NCBI GenBank assembly: GCA_016212885.1
Contig: JACRDO010000099.1
Span: 1 to 33,014, forward strand
Source of the DNA: Elusimicrobiota bacterium
GTDB taxonomy: Bacteria > Elusimicrobiota > Elusimicrobia > UBA1565
Reading direction: 5' to 3'
Length of the DNA: 33,014 nucleotides
Shown: one piece after another, positions 17,046 to 24,418 of the stretch
How positions within the stretch are numbered: the first letter of the stretch is position 1
How the letters are laid out: every line of letters starts with the position of its first letter
Translations under genes and position numbers: made by a program
The notes under the pieces: model-generated
The model's database searches: none
Seen by the model: the letters and a program-made list of their open reading frames with translations, nothing else
What the model was told of the DNA's origin: nothing

Positions 17046-17672
17046 ATGACGCTGATCTATCACATCACCCATATCAGCAACCTCCCCGGCATCCTAAAAG
17101 CCGACGGGCTTTGGTGCGATAACAGCCGCCGGGAGCAAGGGTTTCCCATCGTCGGCATCGCGCACCAAAACATCAAGGACCGCCGCGCCAAGCGGGTGGT
17201 CCCTCTCGCCGCCGGAGGAACCTTGGCCGATTACGCGCCGTTCTACTTTGCTCCGCGGTCCCCGATGCTCTATGCCATTCATACCGGCGCGGTGGAAGGC
17301 TATCAGGGCGGCCAAGCCGCAGTTCTGCACCTTGTATCAACCACAGAAGCGGCCTCGAGCACCGATCGCCCATGGTGCTTCACAGACGGACACGCCGAGA
17401 TGGGAATGACGGAGTTTTCCGACGACTTAAGCAGACTGGGCGAACTCGTGAACTTTGAGATCATGCAGAGCCAGTATTGGGCCGACACCCCGGACCAGCC
17501 CGACCGCAAGCGACGCCGGCAGGCCGAATTCCTGGTCCATGAATGCTTCCCATGGAAATTCATTCACGAGATCGGAGTCCACGATCCCGAGACCGCCGCC
17601 AAGGTGGCCAAGATTTTGAGCGCGGAGAAACACAAGCCTCGAATCACGGGTCATCCAGAATGGTACTATTGA
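17046..17672 (+). CDS. darT: DarT-like DNA ADP-ribosyltransferase toxin (DUF4433)
   Basis: A 208-residue toxin that ADP-ribosylates thymidine in ssDNA using NAD, blocking replication and acting in antiphage defence. Family motifs: YHITHISNLPGILKADGLW at the N-terminus, ADYAPFYFAPRSPMLYAI (61-78), and AEFLVHECFPW with the expected catalytic glutamate at E161. Arginines at 49-50 fit the NAD-binding Arg region. The length is typical. GAGG lies 4 bp before the ATG. The antitoxin gene starts 8 bp downstream, so the pair is an operon. The gene looks intact with no catalytic residue lost, which implies that the antitoxin must be functional. Confidence 0.92.
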   Translation: MTLIYHITHISNLPGILKADGLWCDNSRREQGFPIVGIAHQNIKDRRAKRVVPLAAGGTLADYAPFYFAPRSPMLYAIHTGAVEGYQGGQAAVLHLVSTTEAASSTDRPWCFTDGHAEMGMTEFSDDLSRLGELVNFEIMQSQYWADTPDQPDRKRRRQAEFLVHECFPWKFIHEIGVHDPETAAKVAKILSAEKHKPRITGHPEWYY

Positions 17673-17680
17673 GGTAGACA

Positions 17681-18742
17681 ATGATTAAACTCGTCACGGG
17701 CAACTTGTTGGACGCCCATGTGGAAGCCGTGGTGAACACGGTCAACACCGTAGGCGTCATGGGGAAGGGAATCGCCCTGCAATTCAAGCGCGCATTCCCC
17801 GAGAACTTTCGCGCCTATGAACGTGCCTGCAAGCACGGAGAAATCAAGCTTGGTCGGGTGTTCGTTCACGAAAACCAATCCCTGCAAGGCCCCCGCTTTA
17901 TCATCAACTTTCCCACCAAGAGCCATTGGAAGGGCTTAAGCAGACTGGAGGATATTCGCACCGGACTCCGCAGCTTGACTGAAACGATCAAGAAGTTAGG
18001 CATCAAGTCTATCGCCGTTCCGCCTTTGGGATGCGGCTTGGGTGGCCTGGACTGGAACGATGTCCGGCCCATGATCGAGAACGCGCTGGAGCCGTTCTCT
18101 GGTGTGGAGGTGCTGCTTTACGAGCCGGCAGGTGCGCCCGCCGCAGCGGAGATAAAGACCGCGACTGCCCGACCGCAAATGACGATTGGCCGCGCCGCCC
18201 TTATCGGCCTGATCGACCGCTACAAGGTCCCGGGGTACGACTATCTCCTTTCGCTCTTGGAAGTGCACAAGCTAGCCTATTTCCTTCAATGCGCAGGGCA
18301 ACCGTTGAAGCTGGCATTTGAGAAAGGGCCCTACGGCCCTTACGCCGATGATCTGCGGCACGTTCTGAGCAGGATCGAGGGCCATTTCATAAGCGGCTAC
18401 GGCGACGGGAAGAACTCGCCTGAAACCCCGCTCTCGCTGTTGCCCGGCGCGGCCAAGGAGGCGGCGGATTCCTTGGCCGACCATCCCCAAACGCGCAACC
18501 ATTTTGATCGGGTTGCGGAGGTAATCGAAGGATTTGAAACGCCGTATGGGATGGAGCTTCTTTCCAGCGTCCATTGGGTCGCAATGCAGGAAGATGCCTC
18601 AGCCGGGATTTCTGCCGATGCCGCCGCTGAAGGTGTCTTGAACTGGAACGAACGTAAGCGCAAGCTTTTCAAGCCGGAGCACATCCGGCTAGCCTGGTCC
18701 CGCCTGAAGGACACCGGCTGGCTGGGCGCGCAGGCCGCCTAG
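17681..18742 (+). CDS. darG: DarG-like macrodomain antitoxin
   Basis: A 353-residue protein. Residues 1-150 form a macrodomain (VTGNLLDAHVEAVVNTVNT, GVMGKGIALQFK, VPPLGCGLGGLDW) that removes ADP-ribose from thymidine in DNA. Lys80, in FPTKSHWKG, matches the lysine needed by characterised DarG. The C-terminal 190 or so residues (KVPGYDYLLSLLEVHKLAYF, FEKGPYGPYADDLRHVL) are the DarT-binding half that blocks the toxin directly. The start is ATG 17681 with GAGG upstream and an 8-bp gap from darT. Confidence 0.93.
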   Translation: MIKLVTGNLLDAHVEAVVNTVNTVGVMGKGIALQFKRAFPENFRAYERACKHGEIKLGRVFVHENQSLQGPRFIINFPTKSHWKGLSRLEDIRTGLRSLTETIKKLGIKSIAVPPLGCGLGGLDWNDVRPMIENALEPFSGVEVLLYEPAGAPAAAEIKTATARPQMTIGRAALIGLIDRYKVPGYDYLLSLLEVHKLAYFLQCAGQPLKLAFEKGPYGPYADDLRHVLSRIEGHFISGYGDGKNSPETPLSLLPGAAKEAADSLADHPQTRNHFDRVAEVIEGFETPYGMELLSSVHWVAMQEDASAGISADAAAEGVLNWNERKRKLFKPEHIRLAWSRLKDTGWLGAQAA

Positions 18743-18762
18743 GTGGGAACCCGGAAAAAATA

Positions 18763-18791
18763 TTGACAGTAGGCGGGCGCGCTGTTACACT
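18763..18791 (+). promoter_or_regulatory. Strong sigma-70 promoter downstream of darG
   Basis: A perfect TTGACA (18763-18768), exactly 17 bp, then TACACT (18786-18791). This is the best -35 in the window. The predicted start site is near 18798. No convincing protein gene follows. Confidence 0.8.
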
Positions 18792-18797
18792 AATATC

Positions 18798-18856
18798 GAG
18801 GGATGGCTGAAGTTGAACACCCCAAGGCCCCGGGAGACTGGGGCCTTTCGTTTTTT
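18798..18856 (+). ncRNA. Predicted tiny transcript, about 59 nt
   Basis: It is bounded by the promoter at 18763-18791 and the intrinsic terminator at 18824-18856. It consists of about 26 unpaired nucleotides plus the terminator hairpin. An ATG at 18803 opens a frame through the hairpin, but GAGGG abuts it with no proper spacing and the frame has no recognisable product. It could be a small RNA, or the attenuated leader of a gene now lost, because the next gene (clpP) is on the other strand. Confidence 0.5.
18824..18856 (+). terminator. Intrinsic terminator
   Basis: Stem AAGGCCCC (18824-18831), 8-nt loop, GGGGCCTT (18840-18847), followed by TCG and six T. A T-tract is present only in the + direction. 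It may also terminate darTG read-through. Confidence 0.85.
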
Positions 18857-19028
18857 GTTCCAGGCTCGCTGAACGGCAGCCGCGCTGGAAGCCTGTCGCA
18901 ACGCGACAAAACCCTCGTCGAGACTTTCAAAATCGCGAAAAGGCATCATCGCCACCGGCCCTCGCCGGCGCGCGGGACTCGAATAAATCTAATTAAGTAT
19001 AATCGCCAGGAGTTCTTTGAGCCGGCGG
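18857..19028. other. Non-coding stretch before the clpP 3' end
   Basis: No gene is supported. It has a small GTCGC/GCGAC hairpin and an isolated TATAAT near 18998 without a convincing -35. Confidence 0.4.
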
Positions 19029-19655
19029 CTACTTCTTCCTCGAGATGTCCTTGGTGCTCGCGATGACCTCGTCGACGATCCCGTAGGTTTTGGCGTCCTC
19101 GGCCGATAGGTAGAAGTTCCTCTCAGAGTCCTTCTCCACCTTCTGCGCGGACTGCCCGGTGTGCTTGGCGATGATCTCGCAGAGGATCTTCTTGGTCTTC
19201 GTCATCTCGCGGGCCTCGACCTCGATGTCGGTCGCCTGGCCGGTGATCCCGCCCCCGCCGATGAGCGGCTGGTGGATCATGACGCGGGCCTGGGGCAGGG
19301 CGAAGCGGCGGCCCTTGGTGCCGGCCGCGAGCAGGACCGCGCCGAAGGACATGGCCATGCCGATGCAGATGGTGGTGACCGGGGCCTTGATGTACTGCAT
19401 GGTGTCGTAGACGGCGAGGCCCGCGGTGACGAGGCCGCCTGGAGAGTTGATGTAGAGGTTGATGTCCTTGCTCGACTCCTCGGAGTCCAGGTAGAGGAGC
19501 TGGGCGATGAGGATGTTCGCGGAATCGGTGGTAACCTCGCCCTCGTAGCCGCCGACGAAGATGATGCGGTCTTTCAAAAGCCTTGAGTAGATGTCGTAGC
19601 CGACCATGGCGCCCTGGTTGGCGCGCTCGATGACTTGGGGGATGATCAGCGGCAT
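19029..19655 (-). CDS. clpP: ATP-dependent Clp protease proteolytic subunit, Asn variant
   Basis: A 208-residue serine peptidase that forms the ClpP tetradecamer and is fed by ClpX or ClpA-type ATPases. ATG 19655 was chosen over 19700: GGAG precedes it, and MPLIIPQVIERANQGAMVGYD matches the family N-terminus. The nucleophile Ser103 lies in CIGMAMSFGAVLLAAG and His128 in RVMIHQPL. Aligning KDSERNFYLSAEDAKTYG with the canonical KDTDRDNFLTAEEAKEYG places Asn180 where the catalytic Asp is expected. A small glycine-rich insertion (LIGGGGITG) follows the histidine. The Asn variant is known in Listeria ClpP1, which works best with a partner ClpP, so this may be one of two paralogues. Confidence 0.93.
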   Translation of the reverse strand: MPLIIPQVIERANQGAMVGYDIYSRLLKDRIIFVGGYEGEVTTDSANILIAQLLYLDSEESSKDINLYINSPGGLVTAGLAVYDTMQYIKAPVTTICIGMAMSFGAVLLAAGTKGRRFALPQARVMIHQPLIGGGGITGQATDIEVEAREMTKTKKILCEIIAKHTGQSAQKVEKDSERNFYLSAEDAKTYGIVDEVIASTKDISRKK

Positions 19656-19723
19656 GATGTTCGCTCCGTTGCGGCTTGGATTGGCTGGGCTATTAAACAT
19701 TTTTGGACCCGGGATTGCCAGCC

Positions 19724-21007
19724 ATGCGGCCTGATCCCGGGCGCAAGGGCCTCTACCCCTTCTTCGCGGCCACCTATCTCGCCGAGGGATTGATCGGCGT
19801 CGCCTACCTCCCCATCTACTATCTCCAGAAGGACGTTCTGCGTTTGAGCCCGGCCCAGAGCGCCTCCTTCACCCTGGTCATGACCCTGCCGTTCCTGCTC
19901 AAGCCCCTGCTCGGCTTCCTGACGGACGCCCTCCCGATCTTCGGGCGCCGCCGCCTGCCCTACATCGTCCTCGCCTCGGCCATGGCTTCGGCCGGCTGGG
20001 CCGCTCTCGCCATGCTCCCGGTCTACACCTACAGCGCCGCGCTCTTCCTCCTGAGCGCGGTCAACGTGGGAATTTCTTTCGCGGACGTGCTCTGCGACGC
20101 CGTGATGGTCGAGTTCGGCAAGCGCATGGAGCGCACCGGCAGCTACCAGGCGGTCCAGATCGGGGTGCTCTACGCGAGCCTGCTCGCCTCGGGACTGGGG
20201 GGCGGGTGGCTGGCCGAGCACGCCTCCTACCCGGCGGTTTTCGGCCTGACCGCGTGCTTCCCGGCGCTGATCCTGCTTTCGGCCCTCCGTGTCCCGGAGG
20301 AGCCCGCCGAAGGGGTCCCGGCCCAGGCCCGCAAGGCCGTGGGAAGCCTCGGGGGCCTGTTCGCAAGCCGCAGCTTCTGGTCCTGCTGCCTGGTCATCTT
20401 CCTCTTCAGCTTCAACCCGTTCCTCGGCACGGCCCAGTTCTACTATCAGAGCGGCCCCCTGAAGTTCTCCAAGGTCTTCATCGGCCTGCTGACCTCCCTG
20501 GCCGGCGCCTGCGGGGTCCTCGGCGCGGCCGCGTTCTGGGCCGTCTGCAACCGCAGGCTCAGGCTCTTCGGCAGGGAAGTCGTGCTCGACACATCCTCGC
20601 TGCTGCGCGGCTGCGTGGCCTTCGGCGCGCCGCTGACCCTCCTGTATTGGGCCTACCTAGGGCCCTGGAGCGCCGCGGTCATAACCGCCGTCTTCGGCGT
20701 CGCAGGAGTCTTCATGAGGCTGGCGCTGATGGACGTGGTGGCCAAGCTCAGCCCCGCCTACGGCGAGGCGACCGCGTTCGCGCTGTTCATGGCCGTATTC
20801 AACCTCTCGGCCGTCGCGTCCAACACCGTCGGCGGCTGGCTTTACGATCTCTTCGCTCGGGGCGGGCACGAGGCCGCGGCCGTGAACTGCCTCGCGGCCA
20901 TGGCCGCGCTCTGCACCCTGGCCTGCTGGCCGCTTCTGCGCTTCATCCCGACAACGACAGATTCTTGTTCCGCTCCCGCCGCGGCGGCGATCCAGGAGGC
21001 TGTGTGA
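19724..21007 (+). CDS. Major facilitator transporter, BT1/folate-biopterin-like
   Basis: A 427-residue, about 12-helix inner-membrane protein. ATG 19724 is preferred over TTG 19703. The loop after helices 2-3 reads FLTDALPIFGRRRLPYIVLA. It resembles the GxxTDxxPIxGxRRRPY signature of BT1-family pteridine/folate transporters and related MFS carriers. LGTAQFYYQSGPLKFSKVFIGLL supports the same group. The substrate is not determined. The stop overlaps the malQ GTG by 4 bp, so the transporter and 4-alpha-glucanotransferase are coupled. A sugar or maltodextrin role is conceivable but not shown. Confidence 0.75.
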   Translation: MRPDPGRKGLYPFFAATYLAEGLIGVAYLPIYYLQKDVLRLSPAQSASFTLVMTLPFLLKPLLGFLTDALPIFGRRRLPYIVLASAMASAGWAALAMLPVYTYSAALFLLSAVNVGISFADVLCDAVMVEFGKRMERTGSYQAVQIGVLYASLLASGLGGGWLAEHASYPAVFGLTACFPALILLSALRVPEEPAEGVPAQARKAVGSLGGLFASRSFWSCCLVIFLFSFNPFLGTAQFYYQSGPLKFSKVFIGLLTSLAGACGVLGAAAFWAVCNRRLRLFGREVVLDTSSLLRGCVAFGAPLTLLYWAYLGPWSAAVITAVFGVAGVFMRLALMDVVAKLSPAYGEATAFALFMAVFNLSAVASNTVGGWLYDLFARGGHEAAAVNCLAAMAALCTLACWPLLRFIPTTTDSCSAPAAAAIQEAV

Positions 21008-22623
21008 AAGATTTCATCGGGATGGTCGGGCGGCGCGCCGGAGTGATCGCGCCGCTCTCGGCCCTGCTCACGCGGCGCGACCTCGGGATCGGCTTCATCG
21101 GGGCCCTGGAGCCCTTCTTCGACTGGATGGAGTCCGCGGGACTCAGCGTGATCTCGCTCCTCCCGCTCAACGACCTCGCGCCTCTCGATTCCTGCCCCTA
21201 TTCCGCCATCAGCGCCCTGGCCGCGGACCCGATCTACATCACGCTCCAGGACGTCTTTGAGATCAAGCACATTCCGGAGCTGCGCCGCCGCTTCGACGAG
21301 ATGTTCGAGTCCAGGGAGGCGGAGCTCTGCCGGAACGCCGAGCACATCCACTTCGGCGACGCCCGCGCGCTCAAGGTCCGCATGCTCGAGGAGGCCTTCA
21401 AGCGCTTCGACGAGCGGGAGTACGAGCGGGACACGCGCCGGGCCCAGGAGTTCCGCTCGTTTTTGGCCCGCAACCGCTGGCTCGCGGACTACGCCCTGTT
21501 CAAGACCATCAAGGAGGACCGCGGCTGGGAGTCGTGGCTCCACTGGCCGGAGGGCCTGCGCGAGCGCGACCCCCGCATCCTCGCCGACTACCGCCTCAAG
21601 CGCGCCCCGCGCATCCGCTTCCACCAGTTCGTCCAGTGGCAGTTTCACCTCCAGTGGCGCGCCGCCAGGGAGAAGGCCGCCGCGCGCGGCATCCTGCTCT
21701 TCGGGGACCTGCCCTTCGGGCTCTCGAAGGAGAGCGCCGAGGTGTGGTCGCGCCCGGAGGACTTCGACCTCCACTTCAAGATGGGGGCCCCGCCCGACTG
21801 GTACAGCAAGCTGGGCCAGGACTGGGGCCTGCCGGCCTACCGCTGGCCCGAGATGAAGTCTAGGGGGCACGCGTTCTGGCGCGCGCGCATCCGCCAGGCC
21901 GCCGAGTTATTCGACCTTTTCCGCTTGGACCACGCCGTGGGCTTCTTCCGCACCTGGCGGCTGGAGAAGGACCCCCGCCTCGGGCATTTCGACGTCGAGC
22001 CGGAGGAGACCCAGCGCGAGCGCGGCTCGGAGTTCTTCCGCATGGCCCTTGAGGAGGCCGGCAGATCCAAGCCCGTGGCCGAGGACCTCGGCATCATCCC
22101 CCCCTTCGTCCGCGAGGCGCTCTCTTTGCTCGGCATCCCGGGCTACAAAGTCGCGCGCTGGGAGAAACTCGAGGACGAACTGCGCTTCAAGCATCCGAGC
22201 GACTACGCGCCCTGCTCCGTGGCGGTCTCGGGCACCCACGACACCCCCACGCTCGCCGCCTGGTGGGAGGAGATGCCAAAGGACGAGCGGAGCCTCTACT
22301 GGGACATGGTGCAGGGGCGGCCGCAGGCGACCCCTCCCGATGCCCAAGGAGAGCTCCCTCCCTTCGCCGCGGCGCACGAGGCGATCCTCGCGAACCTCTA
22401 CTCGGCCGGCTCCGCGCTGGCCCTCATCCAGTTCCAGGACGTGTTCGGCGCCAAGGAGCGCATCAACGTGCCGGCCACCATCGGGGATCACAACTGGACC
22501 TACCGCATTCCCTACGCCGCGGAGGACCTGCTGAGCGACCCGGCGCTCGTGGAGCAAGCCCGGATGCTCAAGCGGCTGGCCGTCGAGTCCGGAAGGGCCG
22601 CTAAAAACGTCAAGCATCCGTAG
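21004..22623 (+). CDS. malQ: 4-alpha-glucanotransferase (amylomaltase, GH77)
   Basis: A 539-residue cytoplasmic enzyme that disproportionates maltodextrins and feeds glycogen and maltose metabolism. The start is GTG 21004 (overlap GTGA with the transporter stop), with AGGAGG 4 bp upstream. The longer ORF start at 20206 lies inside the transporter gene. GH77 catalytic residues are in place: nucleophile Asp309 in LFRLDHAVGFF, acid/base Glu360 in VAEDLGIIPP and Asp413 in SGTHDTPT. The N-terminus shows SLLPLNDLAPLDSCPYS, equivalent to the family PxSPY motif. The residue numbers fit a complete enzyme. Confidence 0.93.
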   Translation: MKDFIGMVGRRAGVIAPLSALLTRRDLGIGFIGALEPFFDWMESAGLSVISLLPLNDLAPLDSCPYSAISALAADPIYITLQDVFEIKHIPELRRRFDEMFESREAELCRNAEHIHFGDARALKVRMLEEAFKRFDEREYERDTRRAQEFRSFLARNRWLADYALFKTIKEDRGWESWLHWPEGLRERDPRILADYRLKRAPRIRFHQFVQWQFHLQWRAAREKAAARGILLFGDLPFGLSKESAEVWSRPEDFDLHFKMGAPPDWYSKLGQDWGLPAYRWPEMKSRGHAFWRARIRQAAELFDLFRLDHAVGFFRTWRLEKDPRLGHFDVEPEETQRERGSEFFRMALEEAGRSKPVAEDLGIIPPFVREALSLLGIPGYKVARWEKLEDELRFKHPSDYAPCSVAVSGTHDTPTLAAWWEEMPKDERSLYWDMVQGRPQATPPDAQGELPPFAAAHEAILANLYSAGSALALIQFQDVFGAKERINVPATIGDHNWTYRIPYAAEDLLSDPALVEQARMLKRLAVESGRAAKNVKHP

Positions 22624-22679
22624 GGATTTGATGCGTGATATTGCCAGCCGGCTAAAAACCTGCTAACTTATCGCAGGCC

Positions 22680-22985
22680 ATGCCCAAGTGGGAGCCGCTC
22701 TGTCCCGTCGCGGACCTGCCGCCCGGCAGCCGCAAGGTCTTCCCCCTCAGCGCTCTCGACATCATCGTCTTCAACACCGGCAAGCGCTTCTACGCCTCCG
22801 CCGCGGAGTGCCCCCACGAGGGCTCGAACCTGACCGACTGCGAACTGCAGGGACATGTCCTCGTCTGCAAGGCCCACGGCTACAAGTTCGACCTCGCCTC
22901 CGGCAAGTGCCTCACCGAGGCGGGCATGGACATCCCCATCTTCCCGGTGGAAGTCCGAGACGGCTCGATCTGGGTGAAGTTCTAG
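22680..22985 (+). CDS. Rieske [2Fe-2S] ferredoxin-like protein
   Basis: A 101-residue soluble electron-transfer protein. The cluster ligands are visible: Cys44-Pro-His46 in ECPHEGSNL and Cys63/His66 in CKAHGYKFD, with typical 16-residue spacing. It has no membrane segment or signal peptide. It resembles the small ferredoxins of the NirD/BphA3 type, which serve oxygenases or reductases. No oxygenase lies next to it, so its partner is unknown. The stop codon sits in a hairpin shared with the convergent rfbC stop. Confidence 0.88.
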   Translation: MPKWEPLCPVADLPPGSRKVFPLSALDIIVFNTGKRFYASAAECPHEGSNLTDCELQGHVLVCKAHGYKFDLASGKCLTEAGMDIPIFPVEVRDGSIWVKF

Positions 22986-22998
22986 CCGAAACGGCTAG
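22982..22998. terminator. Hairpin spanning the stop codons of two convergent genes
   Basis: CTAGCCG (22982-22988), loop AAA, CGGCTAG (22992-22998), a perfect 7-bp stem. It contains the TAG of the Rieske gene on the + strand and the TAG of rfbC on the - strand. No T-run follows in either direction, so any termination activity is uncertain. Confidence 0.45.
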
Positions 22999-23549
22999 GG
23001 CTGATACGCCGGCAGGCGGTCCATCCACGCGGCCAAGGGCTTCCCCTCCGCGTCGCGCTTGGAGAGGATCGGATCCTTGATGGGCCAATCAATTCCTAAG
23101 GCGGGGTCGTTGTAGAGCACGACGATCTCGCTTTCGGGATCGTAGAAGTCGGTCACCTTGTACTCGACCTGGACCCGCTCGCTCAGCACGCAGTAGCCGT
23201 GAGCGAAGCCCGGCGGGACGTAGAGCTGGCGGAAGTTCTCGGCTGAGAGCTCGACCGCGGCCCAGCGCTTGAACGTGGGGGACCCGCGGCGCGCGTCCAC
23301 CGCCACGTCGTAGATCGCGCCTTCCACGGCCCGGACGAGCTTGCCCTGGGTCCGCTTAAGTTGGATGTGGAGGCCCCGCAGGACCCCCCGGGTGGACGCC
23401 GTGTGGTTGTCCTGGACGAACACCGCGTCGATGCCCCCAGCGGCGAACTTCTCCTTCTGGTAGGTCTCCGCGAAGAAGCCGCGGCCGTCGCGGAAGACCT
23501 TCGGCTCCACGATGACGACGCCCGGCAGGGCGGTTTGGACGAAGTTCAT
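22995..23549 (-). CDS. rfbC: dTDP-4-dehydrorhamnose 3,5-epimerase
   Basis: A 184-residue cupin enzyme, third step of dTDP-L-rhamnose synthesis for surface polysaccharide. Motifs: [23 protein letters not shown] with catalytic His61, [10 protein letters not shown], and Tyr130 in [11 protein letters not shown]. The start ATG overlaps the rfbA stop by 4 bp. rfbB and rfbD are not in the window. Confidence 0.93.
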   Translation of the reverse strand: MNFVQTALPGVVIVEPKVFRDGRGFFAETYQKEKFAAGGIDAVFVQDNHTASTRGVLRGLHIQLKRTQGKLVRAVEGAIYDVAVDARRGSPTFKRWAAVELSAENFRQLYVPPGFAHGYCVLSERVQVEYKVTDFYDPESEIVVLYNDPALGIDWPIKDPILSKRDAEGKPLAAWMDRLPAYQP

Positions 23550-24415
23550 GCCCGGATCAAGCCGAGCAGGTAGCGGCCGTACTCGTTGTTCCTCATCGGC
23601 TCAGCCAGCCTGGCCACCTGGGCCTTGCCGATGTAGCCGAGGCTGTAGGCGATCTCCTCCAGGCAGGCGACCTTGAGGGCCTGCCGGTCCTCGATGACCT
23701 GGATGAAGGTGGAAGCCTGCAGGAGGGCCTCGTGAGTGCCGGTGTCGAGCCAGGCGATGCCCCGACCGAGCTTCTCCACCCGCAAGAGGCCCTTGCGCAG
23801 ATAGGCCTTGTTGACGTCGGTGATCTCCAGCTCCCCGCGTGAGGAGGGCTTGAGCCTTGCCGCGACGTCGAGGACCTCGTTGTCGTAGAAATAGAGCCCG
23901 GTGACGGCGTAGGAGGAGCGGGGCCTCGCCGGCTTTTCCTCAAGGCTCTTGGCGCGGCCCTTGGAGTCGAACTCCACCACCCCGTAGCGCTGGGGGTCGC
24001 GCACCTGGTAGGCGAAGACCGTCGCGCCGCTCTTGCGGGAGGCCGCGGCCTGAAGGACCTTCGGCAGGCCGTGCCCATAGAAGATGTTGTCCCCGAGCAC
24101 CAGCGCGGCGCGGTCCTTGCCTACGAAATCCCGTCCGATGACGAAGGCCTGGGCCAGCCCTCCGGGCCTGGGCTGGGCGGAGTAGGAGAGGCGGAGCCCC
24201 ACCCAGGATCCGTCGCCGAGCAGGCGCTCGAAGGACGGCAGGTCCTCCTGCGTCGAGATGACCAGAATCTCCCGGATGCCCGCGAGCATCAGCGTCGAGA
24301 GCGGGTAATAGACCATCGGCTTGTTGTAGACGGGCATCAGCTGCTTGCTGAAAGCCCGGGTCAGCGGATAGAGGCGGGTGCCGGAGCCCCCGGCCAGAAT
24401 GATTCCTTTGATCAA
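23546..24415 (-). CDS. rfbA: Glucose-1-phosphate thymidylyltransferase
   Basis: A 289-residue nucleotidyltransferase that makes dTDP-glucose from dTTP and glucose-1-phosphate, the first step to dTDP-rhamnose. The signature [11 protein letters not shown] (9-19) is followed by [29 protein letters not shown] and [20 protein letters not shown], all RmlA hallmarks. The initiator is TTG at 24415, 3 bp after the DUF4301 stop, with AAGGG upstream. No ATG fits the conserved IKGIILAGG start. Confidence 0.95.
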   Translation of the reverse strand: MIKGIILAGGSGTRLYPLTRAFSKQLMPVYNKPMVYYPLSTLMLAGIREILVISTQEDLPSFERLLGDGSWVGLRLSYSAQPRPGGLAQAFVIGRDFVGKDRAALVLGDNIFYGHGLPKVLQAAASRKSGATVFAYQVRDPQRYGVVEFDSKGRAKSLEEKPARPRSSYAVTGLYFYDNEVLDVAARLKPSSRGELEITDVNKAYLRKGLLRVEKLGRGIAWLDTGTHEALLQASTFIQVIEDRQALKVACLEEIAYSLGYIGKAQVARLAEPMRNNEYGRYLLGLIRA

Positions 24416-24418
24416 GCT

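Noticed and set aside
18803-19066. Protein-coding ORF after the strong promoter downstream of darG
   Set aside because: It runs through the terminator hairpin and into the clpP 3' end, has no spaced ribosome-binding site and matches no family.
20206-21003. N-terminal extension of malQ to 805 residues
   Set aside because: It lies inside the transporter gene and reads as Arg/Pro/Gly-rich shadow sequence; GTG 21004 has AGGAGG.
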